A stretch of 64,000 bases of DNA from Sphingomonas sp. ID1715 (GCF_013044515.1 NZ_JABEPR010000002.1:620001-684000); one strand, 5' to 3'. Positions 41,967-53,811 are shown, counted from the stretch's first letter. The notes: generated by a model from the letters alone, not told the origin. Program-made: numbers and translations.

Positions 41967-43724
41967 GTGTCTGACCTTTGTAGCCTGCTCCATTCCACTT
42001 TCGGTTTCAGCGACTTCCGCGGCGTGCAGGCCCAAGTGGTGGAGCGCGTCATGGCGGGGGAGCGGACGCTGGCGGTGATGCCGACCGGCGCCGGCAAGTC
42101 GCTCTGCTATCAGCTGCCTTCAGTGGCGCTGGAGGGGACCTGCATCGTCGTCTCGCCGCTGATCGCGCTGATGCACGACCAGCTTCGCGCCGCGACTGCG
42201 ATCGGCATCCGCGCCGCGACACTCACCAGCGCCGACGACAATCGCGCCGAGACGATCGAGCGGTTCAAGGGCGGCGATCTCGACCTGCTCTATGTCGCCC
42301 CCGAACGCGCCTCGACCGGCCATTTTCGCGATCTGCTGAGCCGCGCCCCCATATCCCTCTTCGCGATCGACGAGGCCCATTGCGTGTCCGAATGGGGGCA
42401 TGATTTCCGCCCCGACTATCGGCTGCTGCGCCCACTCCTCGACGGCTTTCCAGAGGTGCCGCGGCTGGCGCTGACCGCGACGGCCGACGCCCACACGCGC
42501 GACGACATTCTCGTCCAGCTCGGCATCCCGACCGACGGGCTGATCGTCGCCGGCTTCGACCGCCCGAATATCCGCTATGCGATCACGCCGCGCCAGAACA
42601 CGACTCAGCAGATCGCCGACCTGCTGCGCGACCAGCCGGGGCCCGGCATCGTCTATGTCCAATCGCGCGCCGGGACCGAGAAGCTCGCGGCGCAGATCGC
42701 CGGCACGGGACGGGTGGTCCGCGCTTATCATGCCGGCCTGGAGCCGGCGGTACGCGCCGCGAACCAGGCCGCGTTCGTCGCGTCGGAAGATATGGTGATG
42801 GTCGCAACGGTCGCCTTCGGCATGGGCATCGACAAGCCGGACGTGCGCTTCGTCGCCCATGCCGGACTGCCCAAGTCGATCGAGGCCTATTATCAGGAAA
42901 CCGGCCGCGCCGGGCGCGATGGCGAGCCGGCCGAGGCGCATATGTTCTGGGGCGCCGATGATTTTGCCAAGGCCCGGCAACGGCTGGGCGAGGTCGATGC
43001 GAGCCGCGTCGCGGGGGAGCGCGCACGGCTGACCGCGCTGGGTGGTCTGGTCGAAACGCCGGACTGCCGCCGGGCACTGCTGCTCCGCTATTTCGGCGAA
43101 AACCCGCCCGAGCGCTGCGGCAATTGCGACAATTGCCTGAACCCGCCGCAAGCGATCGACGCGACCGAATTGGCCCGCAAATATCTGTCGGCGGTGTTCC
43201 GCACCGGCCAGATGTTCGGCGCCGGCTATGTCGAGAGCGTGCTGACCGGCCAGTCGACCGAACGCAGCCTGATGAACGGGCATGAAGCGCTGTCGGTGTG
43301 GGGGATCGTCGATGCTGACGAGGCCGCGCTGCTGAAGCCGGTCGGCCGCGCGCTGCTGCTGAAGGATGCGCTCCGCGCCAATCCGCATGGCGGGCTGGAG
43401 TTCGGGCCCGCGGCTCGCGCACTGTTGAAGGGCGAAGCGGAGCTGCCGCTGATCGTGCCGCCCAAGCGCGAGCGCCGGCGCAGGCGCGATGCCGCGCCGA
43501 ACCCGGTCGGCGACCCGCTGTTCGACGCGCTCCGCGCATGCCGCCGCGAACTGGCGGAGGAAGCCGGCATGCCGCCCTATGTGATCTTCCACGATTCGAC
43601 GCTGCGCGAGATGGCCACGGTGCGCCCGCAGACGCTTGCCCAGCTTGGCGAAATCACGGGTGTCGGCCGGCGCAAGCTGGAAGCTTATGGCGAGGCGTTC
43701 CTTGCCGTGCTGAAGCAGCATTAA
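41967..43724 (+). CDS. recQ: ATP-dependent DNA helicase RecQ
   Basis: This 585-residue 3'-5' DNA helicase has all motifs: FGFSDFRGVQAQVVERVMAG (motif 0), MPTGAGKSLCYQLP (I), DEAHCVSEWGHDFRPDY (II), GIVYVQSRAGTE (IV) and QETGRAGRDGEP (VI). The zinc-binding cysteines appear in CRRALLLRYFGENPPERCGN followed by CDNC, and a C-terminal HRDC domain (DPLFDALRACRRELAEEAGM, TGVGRRKLEAYGEAFL). The GTG start follows AAGGGA that abuts a palindromic repeat. It repairs and processes recombination intermediates. Confidence 0.97.
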   Translation: MSDLCSLLHSTFGFSDFRGVQAQVVERVMAGERTLAVMPTGAGKSLCYQLPSVALEGTCIVVSPLIALMHDQLRAATAIGIRAATLTSADDNRAETIERFKGGDLDLLYVAPERASTGHFRDLLSRAPISLFAIDEAHCVSEWGHDFRPDYRLLRPLLDGFPEVPRLALTATADAHTRDDILVQLGIPTDGLIVAGFDRPNIRYAITPRQNTTQQIADLLRDQPGPGIVYVQSRAGTEKLAAQIAGTGRVVRAYHAGLEPAVRAANQAAFVASEDMVMVATVAFGMGIDKPDVRFVAHAGLPKSIEAYYQETGRAGRDGEPAEAHMFWGADDFAKARQRLGEVDASRVAGERARLTALGGLVETPDCRRALLLRYFGENPPERCGNCDNCLNPPQAIDATELARKYLSAVFRTGQMFGAGYVESVLTGQSTERSLMNGHEALSVWGIVDADEAALLKPVGRALLLKDALRANPHGGLEFGPAARALLKGEAELPLIVPPKRERRRRRDAAPNPVGDPLFDALRACRRELAEEAGMPPYVIFHDSTLREMATVRPQTLAQLGEITGVGRRKLEAYGEAFLAVLKQH

Positions 43725-43726
43725 TC

Positions 43727-43837
43727 CCGTCATCCCGAACTTGTTTCGGGACAAGGCTGCCGTCGCTCTAGATTTCGCGATTCGCGCCATGCTTCACGCG
43801 GCTCGACCCTTCTCCCGAAACAAGTTCGGGATGACGG
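43727..43837. repeat. palindromic repeat D after recQ
   Basis: CCGTCATCCCGAACTTGTTT... (43727-43751) and its perfect 25-bp complement at 43813-43837 enclose a 61-nt spacer. The left arm begins three bases after the recQ stop. This sequence type is a well-known dispersed element of sphingomonads (from memory). Confidence 0.9.
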
Positions 43838-43866
43838 AGGGGGTGGTGGGGTGCTACCGAGCCGCC

Positions 43867-44292
43867 ATGTTCAGGAAGATCGATGACAGCATTCTTGTCG
43901 CGCCCCAGATCGCGGTCGCCGATCTGGCCGAGGCGGCCGCGCTGGGCGTAACCCTGGTCATCAACAATCGTCCCGACGAAGAGGAAGCGGGCCAGCCGGC
44001 CGGCGACAGCATCGCAGCCGCGGCGGCTGCAGCCGGGCTCGGTTACACCGCGATTCCGGTGACGCATGCGGGCTTCAGTCACGCGCAAGTCGAAGCAATG
44101 TGCGCGGCACTGGAAGGGGCGAACGGCCCGGTGCTGGCCTATTGCCGGTCGGGCACGCGCTCGACCTATCTCTGGGCGCTGGCCCGGGCGAAGCTTGGCG
44201 ACCATCCGGCCGTTCTGACCGAAAAAGCGGAAGCGGCCGGCTACGACCTGCGCGCGATCAGGCCGATGCTCGACGCGCTCCACGGCGCATGA
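43867..44292 (+). CDS. TIGR01244/DUF442 family phosphatase-like protein
   Basis: This 141-residue protein has a tyrosine-phosphatase-like fold: the start MFRKIDDSILVAPQIAVADL, the ALGVTLVINNRPDEEEAGQP region, and the active-site loop VLAYCRSGTRST, a CxxGxR P-loop with the nucleophilic Cys. Related domains are fused to Blh/BigR-linked persulfide enzymes, where they act in sulfide metabolism. A stand-alone form like this is common and its substrate is not known. The ATG at 43867 lies just after the repeat. It overlaps the next gene by four bases. Confidence 0.88.
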   Translation: MFRKIDDSILVAPQIAVADLAEAAALGVTLVINNRPDEEEAGQPAGDSIAAAAAAAGLGYTAIPVTHAGFSHAQVEAMCAALEGANGPVLAYCRSGTRSTYLWALARAKLGDHPAVLTEKAEAAGYDLRAIRPMLDALHGA

Positions 44293-44546
44293 ATTGGGCG
44301 CTGCTTGCCGGTTCGCTGGCCGGCGTGCTCGGGCTGGCGCTGGTGGCCAGGCTGCTCGGGCTCGGCGGCGGCGAACTGGCGGACGAAAGGGAGGCGATGC
44401 GCGTCGCCGAAGCGGAGTTGCCGGGGTTCGTGGCGGTGTCGGCGGAGCTGGCGGAGGATCGCCGCAGCGCTGTGGTGACCGGCGAAGATGGCCGCACGCT
44501 GAAGGTGCGCCAGCACGGTGCTCAGTTTGTTGCGGAACGACACTGA
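44289..44546 (+). CDS. small membrane-anchored hypothetical protein (85 aa)
   Basis: One N-terminal membrane helix (MNWALLAGSLAGVLGLALVA) is followed by an acidic helix (GGELADEREAMRVAEAELPG) and a small domain ending EDGRTLKVRQHGAQFVAERH. The ATG overlaps the preceding stop (ATGA), so it is coupled to the phosphatase-like gene. No family is recognised. A palindromic repeat begins directly after the stop. Confidence 0.75.
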   Translation: MNWALLAGSLAGVLGLALVARLLGLGGGELADEREAMRVAEAELPGFVAVSAELAEDRRSAVVTGEDGRTLKVRQHGAQFVAERH

Positions 44547-44548
44547 CA

Positions 44549-44623
44549 CCGTTCGCTTCGAGCGAAGTCGAGAAGCCCTTCCGGACGCCAACATCGTTTC
44601 TCGACTTCGCTCGAAACGAACGG
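44549..44623. repeat. palindromic repeat C (copy 4)
   Basis: CCGTTCGCTTCGAGCGAAGT... pairs with the complementary arm at 44595-44623. It begins two bases after the stop of the small membrane protein gene and ends 13 nt before the GTG of the sterol-desaturase family gene. Confidence 0.9.
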
Positions 44624-44636
44624 ATAAAGTGAGTCC

Positions 44637-45623
44637 GTGCCCAACCTGCCCGATCCCGTCGATTTCGCCGTGCCCGGCTTCATCGCGCTGGTACTCGCGG
44701 AGATGCTCGTTGCCCGGGCGCGCGACCGGCGTCGTTACTGCCCGAAGGACACGCTGACCTCGCTGATGCTGGGGTTCGGATCGACCGTCGCCGGCGCGAT
44801 CGTCGGCGGGACGGTGTTCGCCCTCGCGGCGTGGGTGCATCAGTTCAGGCCGTTCGACATCGGCTATGTCTGGTGGGCCTGGCCGCTCTGCTTCGTGCTC
44901 GACGATCTGGCCTATTATGCCTTTCACCGGTCCGCCCACCGGGTGCGCTGGTTCTGGGCGAGCCATGTGATCCACCACAGCTCGCAGCATTATAATCTAT
45001 CGACGGCGCTGCGGCAGACCTGGACCGGCTTTCTGAGCCTCGCCTTCATTTTCCGCCTGCCGCTATTCCTGATCGGCTTTCCGCCTGCGATGGTGTTCTT
45101 CTGCGCCGGGCTGAACCTGATCTACCAGTTCTGGATTCATACCGAAGTGATTGGCAGGTGCCCGCGCTGGTTCGAAGCGGTGATGAACACGCCGTCGCAC
45201 CACCGCGTCCACCACGCCACCAACGCCCGTTATCTCGACACCAATTATGCCGGCGTGTTCATCGTCTGGGACAAGATGTTCGGCAGCTTCACGCCGGAGT
45301 TGGACGAGGACCGGCCGCGCTATGGCCTGGTCAAGAACTTGGGCACGTTCAACATCCTCTGGGCCGCCTTCCACGAATGGATCGGCATTGCCAGGGACAT
45401 GTGGCGCGCACCCTGGCGCGCAAAGCTCGGCTACGCTTTCGGCCCGCCCGGCTGGAGCCATGACGGCAGCCGGCTGACCAGTGAGAAGATCAGGGAAATG
45501 GCTGTCCTTCGAGATGCCGTTTCGACAAGCTCAACGGCTCCTCAGGATGAACGGCTGATTTTCTCCCGCGCTCATCCTGAGGAGGGACTGAGCCTGGCGA
45601 AGGCCCGTCTCGAAGGACGCTAA
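44637..45623 (+). CDS. sterol desaturase/fatty acid hydroxylase family protein with repeat-derived tail
   Basis: This 328-residue integral membrane di-iron oxygenase has histidine clusters in AFHRSAHRVRWFWASHVIHH (with HHSSQHYN following) and in PSHHRVHHATNARYLDTNYA. Membrane helices flank them. In sphingomonads related enzymes hydroxylate lipids or carotenoids, but the substrate here is unknown. The natural protein probably ended near SEKIREMAV. The last 40 residues, including STSSTAPQDERL and the ending LAKARLEGR, are encoded by a complete palindromic repeat. GTG 44637 is used as the start. Confidence 0.9.
   Translation: MPNLPDPVDFAVPGFIALVLAEMLVARARDRRRYCPKDTLTSLMLGFGSTVAGAIVGGTVFALAAWVHQFRPFDIGYVWWAWPLCFVLDDLAYYAFHRSAHRVRWFWASHVIHHSSQHYNLSTALRQTWTGFLSLAFIFRLPLFLIGFPPAMVFFCAGLNLIYQFWIHTEVIGRCPRWFEAVMNTPSHHRVHHATNARYLDTNYAGVFIVWDKMFGSFTPELDEDRPRYGLVKNLGTFNILWAAFHEWIGIARDMWRAPWRAKLGYAFGPPGWSHDGSRLTSEKIREMAVLRDAVSTSSTAPQDERLIFSRAHPEEGLSLAKARLEGR
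45503..45618. repeat. palindromic repeat E (copy 1), inside a gene end
   Basis: GTCCTTCGAGATGCCGTTTC... with CTCAGGATGA at its inner end (to about 45554) pairs with the arm at 45569-45618. The copy codes for the C-terminal 40 residues of the sterol-desaturase family protein; the TAA stop follows it by two bases. It is related to the repeat at 59611-59711. Confidence 0.88.
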
Positions 45624-46279
45624 GCAGCAAGCACGCGGTCGGCGACGAACGGGTTGGTCTTTCGCTCATGCCCGAAGGTAGACATGGGGCCATGGCCCGG
45701 CACGAAAGCGGTCTCATCGCCCATCGGCCAAAGCCGCGTCGTAATCGCGCCGATCAGGTCGGCATGATTGCCCATCGGAAAGTCCGTCCGTCCGATTGAT
45801 CCCTGGAAGAGCACGTCCCCGACGATCGCCAGCTTCGAGGGCGCGTGGTGGAAGACGACATGGCCCGGCGTGTGGCCGGGGCAGTGGCGCACGTCGAGCG
45901 TCAGCTTGCCGACCGTGACCTGGTCGCCATCGACCAGCCAGCGGTCGCTTTCGAACACCTTGCCGCGAATGCCGTAGGTGCGGCCGTCATCCTCCAGCCG
46001 CGATATCCAGAAGCGGTCCGCCTCATGCGGGCCTTCAATCGGTACGCCCAGTTCTTCGGCCAGGATCGCCGCCTGCCCGCAATGATCGATATGACCATGC
46101 GTGATCAGGATCTTCTCGATCTCGACGCCCGCTTGGCTCGCGGCGGCCTTCAGCTTCGGCAGGTCGCCGCCCGGATCGACGAACGCACCTTTGTTGGTTT
46201 CGGTGCACCAGAGCAACGTGCAATTCTGCTGCAGCGGCGTGACCGGCACGATCGCGGCTTTGAGCGGGGGACTGGCCAT
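45620..46279 (-). CDS. MBL fold metallo-hydrolase (glyoxalase II-like)
   Basis: This 219-residue metallo-beta-lactamase fold enzyme has the metal motif ITHGHIDHCGQAAILAEELG (HxHxDH), then PGHTPGHVVF, the bridging Asp in IVGDVLFQGSIGRTDFP, and PGHGPMSTFGHERKTNPF. It belongs to the YcbL-like group that hydrolyses small thioesters such as S-lactoylglutathione. Its stop overlaps that of the convergent sterol-desaturase family gene by four bases. Confidence 0.93.
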   Translation of the reverse strand: MASPPLKAAIVPVTPLQQNCTLLWCTETNKGAFVDPGGDLPKLKAAASQAGVEIEKILITHGHIDHCGQAAILAEELGVPIEGPHEADRFWISRLEDDGRTYGIRGKVFESDRWLVDGDQVTVGKLTLDVRHCPGHTPGHVVFHHAPSKLAIVGDVLFQGSIGRTDFPMGNHADLIGAITTRLWPMGDETAFVPGHGPMSTFGHERKTNPFVADRVLAA

Positions 46280-46323
46280 GGCTGGGAGATGGCGTGTTCA
46301 ATCTATAACCGCAACTCCTCACC

Positions 46324-46408
46324 CGGCTTGGCCTGAGCTTGTCGAAGGCCTCCCTTCTTGCCGCCGTCGAAAGTGAAGGGAGGGCTTCGACAAGCTCAGC
46401 CCAAACCG
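46324..46408. repeat. palindromic repeat B (copy 2) upstream of pabB
   Basis: CGGCTTGGCCTGAGCTTGTC... (46324-46357) pairs with the complement at 46375-46408. It is the same family as the copy inside the E2 gene. It lies between the divergent MBL and pabB genes and ends 16 nt before the pabB start. Confidence 0.9.
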
Positions 46409-46424
46409 TTTAGGGGCTCGCTGA

Positions 46425-49365
<2,941 letters not shown>

Positions 49366-49372
49366 CAAAATA

Positions 49373-49500
49373 TCCTCCCCGGAACGGGGAGGGGGACCAC
49401 GACGCGCAGCGGCGTGGTGGAGGGGCCCCAGTTTCAGCGCTTAATGCCAGGGCCCCCTCCACCATGCTGCGCATGGTCCCCCTCCCCGTTCCGGGGAGGA
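49373..49500. repeat. palindromic repeat F (128 nt)
   Basis: TCCTCCCCGGAACGGGGAGG... (49373-49435) pairs along nearly its whole length with the arm at 49449-49500, ending CCGTTCCGGGGAGGA, with the centre near 49437-49445. Both arms contain smaller nested palindromes. It begins seven bases after the aminotransferase stop and occupies the first part of the 338-nt gene-free gap. The rest of that gap (49501-49704) holds only a 7-bp hairpin around 49607-49632. Confidence 0.85.
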
Positions 49501-49704
49501 TTTCCGAAACACACTGTTTCCAGTTCGGCATCTGAAACGAGTGGCTCAGATGACCTACATGTTCATCGTCCAATCCGCCGGATTGATCGTCTGAACCTCG
49601 CCTTGTGATGCTGTTCACAGCAGGGGCAGCATCCATCTGGCAAACGACTCCGTAACTGGAGCGAAGGGTCGGCAACGGCCCCGCAGAACAAAGGGAATGC
49701 GAAG

Positions 49705-49845
49705 ATGCGTGCGTTGTTTCGGTCCGATCTGTTTCGTAGCCTGACGGGGGGCTTTGTCATGGGCTTCGCCGCTCTGGTGGCGATGACGCCGGCCGAGGGC
49801 ACGGACACGCTCAAGGCCAAGATCGAGGCAATCTACAAGGCGTAA
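49705..49845 (+). CDS. small membrane protein coupled to msrA (46 aa)
   Basis: This frame starts MRALFRSDLFRSLTGGFVMG, has one membrane helix (GFVMGFAALVAMTPAE) and ends in a Lys-rich amphipathic tail (LKAKIEAIYKA). AAGGGA lies eight bases before the ATG. The stop overlaps the msrA start (TAATG), so expression is coupled. The family is not recognised. The shape suggests a small membrane partner expressed with the periplasmic methionine sulfoxide reductase. Confidence 0.7.
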   Translation: MRALFRSDLFRSLTGGFVMGFAALVAMTPAEGTDTLKAKIEAIYKA

Positions 49846-50531
49846 TGACGATGCGGGCACGCGCTTCCTTCGGTATCATCGCGGGGCTGACGCTTGCCGC
49901 ATGGGCGGTGGGCGGCGCGTCGATTGCCGAGAGCGCCCGCGCGATCCCGGTGCCCGCCCCGAAAATCGACGCGGCCCGCCCGGCGGCGCTGCAGACGGCC
50001 GTGCTGGCCGGCGGCTGCTTCTGGGGCATGGAAGCGGTTTTCGAGCATCTGAAGGGCGTGAAGAGCGTCACGTCCGGCTATGCCGGCGGCGACCAGGGCA
50101 GCGCCAACTATGACGCGGTCTCGACCGAGCGCACGCGGCATGCGGAGGCGGTGCGTATCGTCTTCGATCCGCGCCAGATCAGCTACGGCACCTTGCTGCG
50201 CGTCTATTTTGGCGTCGCGCACGACCCGACGCAACTCAATCGCCAGGGTCCCGACACCGGCCCCAGCTACCGTTCGGCGATCTTCCCGATCGGTGCGGAG
50301 CAGGAGCGGGTGGCCCGCGCCTACCTGGCCCAACTTGCCGCCGCGAAAGTCTATCCGCGACCGATCGTGACCCGCATTGAACGCGGGCCGTTTTTCCCGG
50401 CCGAGGCCTATCACCAGAACTTCGCCCGGCGGAACCCGCAGCACGGCTATATCCGTACTTGGGACGAGCCGAAGATGGCGGCGCTGAAGGCGGCCTTCCC
50501 GGCCCTGTGGCAGGACGGCTGGAGCGGATGA
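49845..50531 (+). CDS. msrA: peptide-methionine (S)-S-oxide reductase MsrA, exported
   Basis: This 228-residue enzyme repairs methionine S-sulfoxide. An N-terminal signal (RASFGIIAGLTLAAWAVGGA) precedes the MsrA domain, which begins AVLAGGCFWGMEAVFEHLKG with the catalytic Cys in GCFWG. GYAGGDQGSANYDAVSTERT, HAEAVRIVFDP and FFPAEAYHQNF follow. The signal means it acts in the periplasm or at the membrane rather than in the cytoplasm like most MsrA. It is preceded in the operon by a small membrane protein with which it overlaps. Confidence 0.94.
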   Translation: MTMRARASFGIIAGLTLAAWAVGGASIAESARAIPVPAPKIDAARPAALQTAVLAGGCFWGMEAVFEHLKGVKSVTSGYAGGDQGSANYDAVSTERTRHAEAVRIVFDPRQISYGTLLRVYFGVAHDPTQLNRQGPDTGPSYRSAIFPIGAEQERVARAYLAQLAAAKVYPRPIVTRIERGPFFPAEAYHQNFARRNPQHGYIRTWDEPKMAALKAAFPALWQDGWSG

Positions 50532-50570
50532 CCGCTTGAGTGTGATCAGGCGTTCCGCCAAGCTTCGGCC

Positions 50571-53500
50571 ATGGCGAGCACCCCGCAAGCGAGCATTCCT
50601 TCTCCACCCGGCCTGCCGATCGTCGGCCACCTCCACCAGATCGCCAAGTCAGGCCTGGTCGGGCATCTGCTCGACGTCAGCCGCGACATGCCGGAAGGCA
50701 TTTTCAAGCTGAAGTTCGGCAGCCGGGTCGGCCTGTTCGTCACTTCGGCCGATCTCGTCGCGGAGCTGTGCGACGAGACCCGCTTCCGCAAAATGCCAGG
50801 CCCGGGCTTGCGCGTCGTGCGCCGCTTTGCCGGCGACGGCCTGTTCACCGCCTTCAGCGAGGAGCCGAATTGGGGGAAGGCGCACCGCATTCTCCTCCCC
50901 GCCTTCAGTCACCGCGCGATGAAGGGTTATTTCGACCTGATCCTCGAGGTCTGCGACCAACTGATCGCCAAATGGTCGGGGATGGTGGGGCAGGACATTC
51001 TCGTCGCCGACGACATGACGCGGCTGACGCTCGATTCGATCGCCATCGCCGGCTTCGGCCACCGGTTCAACAGTTTTGAAAAGGAGCAGCTCGACAGCTT
51101 CCTGGAAGCGCTCGCCCGCGCCCTCGGCACCTCGCTCAACATGATCACGCGGCTGCCGATCCAGAACCGCTTCGCCAAGAAGGCGCAGCGGCAGTTCGAC
51201 GCCGACATCGCCGAGATGAACGCGCTGGTCGACGGCATCATCGCCGAGCGGCGCCAGCACCCGGCCGAGTCGAACGACCTCCTCAACCTGATGCTGACCG
51301 CGGTCGATCCGGAGACGGGCGAACGCCTCGACGACCTCAACATCCGCTATCAGGTGCTGACCTTCCTGATCGCCGGCCATGAAACGACATCGGGCCTGCT
51401 CGCCTTCACCTTCGCGCTGCTGCTGCGTCACCCGCATGTGCTGGCCCAGGCCTATGCCGAGGTCGACCGCGTGCTGCCCGGCGACACCGGGCCCGAGTTC
51501 CACCACCTCGCCCGGCTCGACGTGATCGAGCGGATCATCAAGGAATCGCAGAGGCTTTGGCCGACCGCGCCCGCGTTCAGCCTGGCGCCTTACGAAGACC
51601 AGCTGATCGGCGGGCGCTGGCTGATGCGCAAGGACCGGCCGGTCAACGTCTTCTCCCCCGGCCTGCACCGGGATCCGAATGTGTGGGAGCGGCCCGACGA
51701 GTTCGACATCGACCGCTGGCTGCCCGAGGTTGAGGCGAAGCGACACCCGCATGCCTACAAGCCGTTCGGCAATGGCGCGCGGGCCTGCATCGGCCGGCAG
51801 TTCGCGCTGGTCGAGGCAAAGCTCGCCATTGCCATGATCCTGCAGCGATTCGCGGTCAGCGACCCGCATGGCTATCGCCTCAGCATCAAGGAGACGCTGT
51901 CGATCAAGCCCGACGAGTTCCACATGCGGGTGCGCGAGCGCAGCCCGCATGAGCGGCTGTCGGTCGCCACTGTCGAGCAGCCGGCAAGACAAGAGGAGGC
52001 GGTCGCCTCGGTGAGCGGAGGCGGCCAACGGCTGGCGGTGCTCTACGGCACAAGTCTCGGCACCGCACGCGATGTCGCCGAAGAAATCGCCGAGCGCGCC
52101 TCGCTGGACGGCTTCGACACCGTCGTCCGCGCGATGGACGAGAGCTTTGCGCTCGGCCTCGAAGCCGAAGACCGGGTGCTGGTCGTCGTCACCGCCACCT
52201 ATAATGGTCGCGCGCCGGACAGCGCCGTCAATGTCGAAAGGGCGATCGAGAGCGGCTTCTTCGCCGGCAAGCAATGGCCGGACGCGCGCTTTGCCGTGCT
52301 CGGCCTCGGCAACTCGCAATGGCCGAACTTCCAGGCCTTTCCCCGCCTCGTCGACGAAACGCTCGAGCAGACCGGCTCTCGCCGCATGGTGCCGCGCGCC
52401 GAAGCCGACGCCGATGGCGACTTCGACGGAGCCGTGTCCGGCTTCCTTCGCGACTTGTGGAAGGCGCTCGGCGGGGAGGCGGAGCCCTCCACTCCTCAGC
52501 CGAGCCTCGACCTGCGGATCGTCGAAGCCGGCGCGATCCGTGCGCAGGCGCTTCCCGAGCATGCCACCCGCCTCACCATCGTCGAAAATCGCGAGCTGAT
52601 CCGCCCAGCCAACGGCCTCTGGGACTTCGCCTTGGAGCCGCCGCGCGAATCGACGCGCTTCATCCGGCTGCAGCTGCCGGACGGCATCCGCTACCGCACC
52701 GGCGATCACATCGCGATCTATGCGCGCAACCGGCCTCAACTGGTCGAGCGTGCGTTGGCGCGATTGGGCCTGTCAGGCGAGACTCAGGTCGAGGTCGGCG
52801 GACAGGGCAGCCGCTTCCGGCACTTGCCGCTGGGCCAGACCGTGTCCGTCCGCCAGCTGCTGACCGATTTCGTCGAGCTGCAGGAGCCCGCGCCGCGCCG
52901 CGCGCTGGAGCTGATCGCCCGCCACACGCGCTGCCCGAACAGCCGTGCGGAGCTGACCGAAATGGAAGGCCAGTGGGACGATTACGCCGCCCGGCGGCTG
53001 ACCGTGCTCGACCTGCTCGATCTCGTGCAGGGCGCCGAACTGCCGCTCGACGGCTTCGTGGAGCTTTCGGCTGCGATCGCGCCGCGCTTCTATTCGATCG
53101 CCTCGAGTCCGCTCACCTCGGCGGATCGGGTGGACCTGATCGTCGGCACGACGAAGGCGCCGGCCTGGTCGGGCCTTGGCGAGCATCAGGGTTTCGCCTC
53201 CTCCTATATGCGCGACGTGCAGCCTGGGGATGAAGTCTTCGGCTATGTGCGTTCGCCCAACCCGCCGTTCGCGCCGCCGGCTGTTCCCGCCACCCCGATG
53301 ATCCTGATCGGCCCCGGCACCGGCTTCGCCCCCTTGCGCGGCTTTCTGCAGGAACGTGCCGCGCAGAAAGCTGCAGGGACGCCGACCGGTAACATGCTGC
53401 TCTTTTTCGGCTGCCGTCATCCCGACCATGACTGGCTGTGCCGCGACGAAGTGGAACGCTGGGCGGCCGACGGCCTCGTCCAGCCCTTCCTGGCCTTCTC

Positions 53501-53759
53501 GACCGTGAGAAAACATCCCTGGCGCTACGTGCAGGACGCGCTGCTTGCCGAGCAGGAGCGGGTCTGGACGGCGCTCAAGAATGGCGCCCATGTCTTCGTA
53601 TGCGGCGATGGCCGGTTCATGGCGCCGGCCGTTCGCGAAGCGCTAATTGCGATCCACGGCACCATGGAGGGCACCGACCATGCGCACAGCTCCGCCTGGC
53701 TCGAGGAGCTGATGGAAACGGGCCGCTATCATCAGGACGTGTTCGGCTTCGGCAAATAG
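50571..53759 (+). CDS. self-sufficient cytochrome P450/NADPH reductase (CYP102 type)
   Basis: This 1062-residue fusion resembles Bacillus CYP102A1 (P450 BM3) in length and layout and is expected to hydroxylate fatty acids or related molecules with NADPH. The haem domain is about 1-460 with AGHETTS (about 268-274) and FGNGARACIGRQF (haem Cys406). The FMN flavodoxin-like part is about 490-630 (LYGTSLGTARDVAEEIAERA). The FAD/NADPH reductase has RFYSIASSPL and GPGTGFAPLRGFLQER, with CGDGRFMAPAV near the end. No cofactor motif appears lost. ATG 50571 lacks a clear ribosome-binding site. Confidence 0.95.
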   Translation: MASTPQASIPSPPGLPIVGHLHQIAKSGLVGHLLDVSRDMPEGIFKLKFGSRVGLFVTSADLVAELCDETRFRKMPGPGLRVVRRFAGDGLFTAFSEEPNWGKAHRILLPAFSHRAMKGYFDLILEVCDQLIAKWSGMVGQDILVADDMTRLTLDSIAIAGFGHRFNSFEKEQLDSFLEALARALGTSLNMITRLPIQNRFAKKAQRQFDADIAEMNALVDGIIAERRQHPAESNDLLNLMLTAVDPETGERLDDLNIRYQVLTFLIAGHETTSGLLAFTFALLLRHPHVLAQAYAEVDRVLPGDTGPEFHHLARLDVIERIIKESQRLWPTAPAFSLAPYEDQLIGGRWLMRKDRPVNVFSPGLHRDPNVWERPDEFDIDRWLPEVEAKRHPHAYKPFGNGARACIGRQFALVEAKLAIAMILQRFAVSDPHGYRLSIKETLSIKPDEFHMRVRERSPHERLSVATVEQPARQEEAVASVSGGGQRLAVLYGTSLGTARDVAEEIAERASLDGFDTVVRAMDESFALGLEAEDRVLVVVTATYNGRAPDSAVNVERAIESGFFAGKQWPDARFAVLGLGNSQWPNFQAFPRLVDETLEQTGSRRMVPRAEADADGDFDGAVSGFLRDLWKALGGEAEPSTPQPSLDLRIVEAGAIRAQALPEHATRLTIVENRELIRPANGLWDFALEPPRESTRFIRLQLPDGIRYRTGDHIAIYARNRPQLVERALARLGLSGETQVEVGGQGSRFRHLPLGQTVSVRQLLTDFVELQEPAPRRALELIARHTRCPNSRAELTEMEGQWDDYAARRLTVLDLLDLVQGAELPLDGFVELSAAIAPRFYSIASSPLTSADRVDLIVGTTKAPAWSGLGEHQGFASSYMRDVQPGDEVFGYVRSPNPPFAPPAVPATPMILIGPGTGFAPLRGFLQERAAQKAAGTPTGNMLLFFGCRHPDHDWLCRDEVERWAADGLVQPFLAFSTVRKHPWRYVQDALLAEQERVWTALKNGAHVFVCGDGRFMAPAVREALIAIHGTMEGTDHAHSSAWLEELMETGRYHQDVFGFGK

Positions 53760-53811
53760 GATTGCGCGTTCGTGCTGCAGCGCACAATATGACAGCCGAC
53801 TCGAACGGGGG

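Noticed and set aside
50649-52739. 696-codon minus-strand frame opposite the P450 gene
   Set aside because: It is a shadow of the CYP102 reading frame with biased composition.
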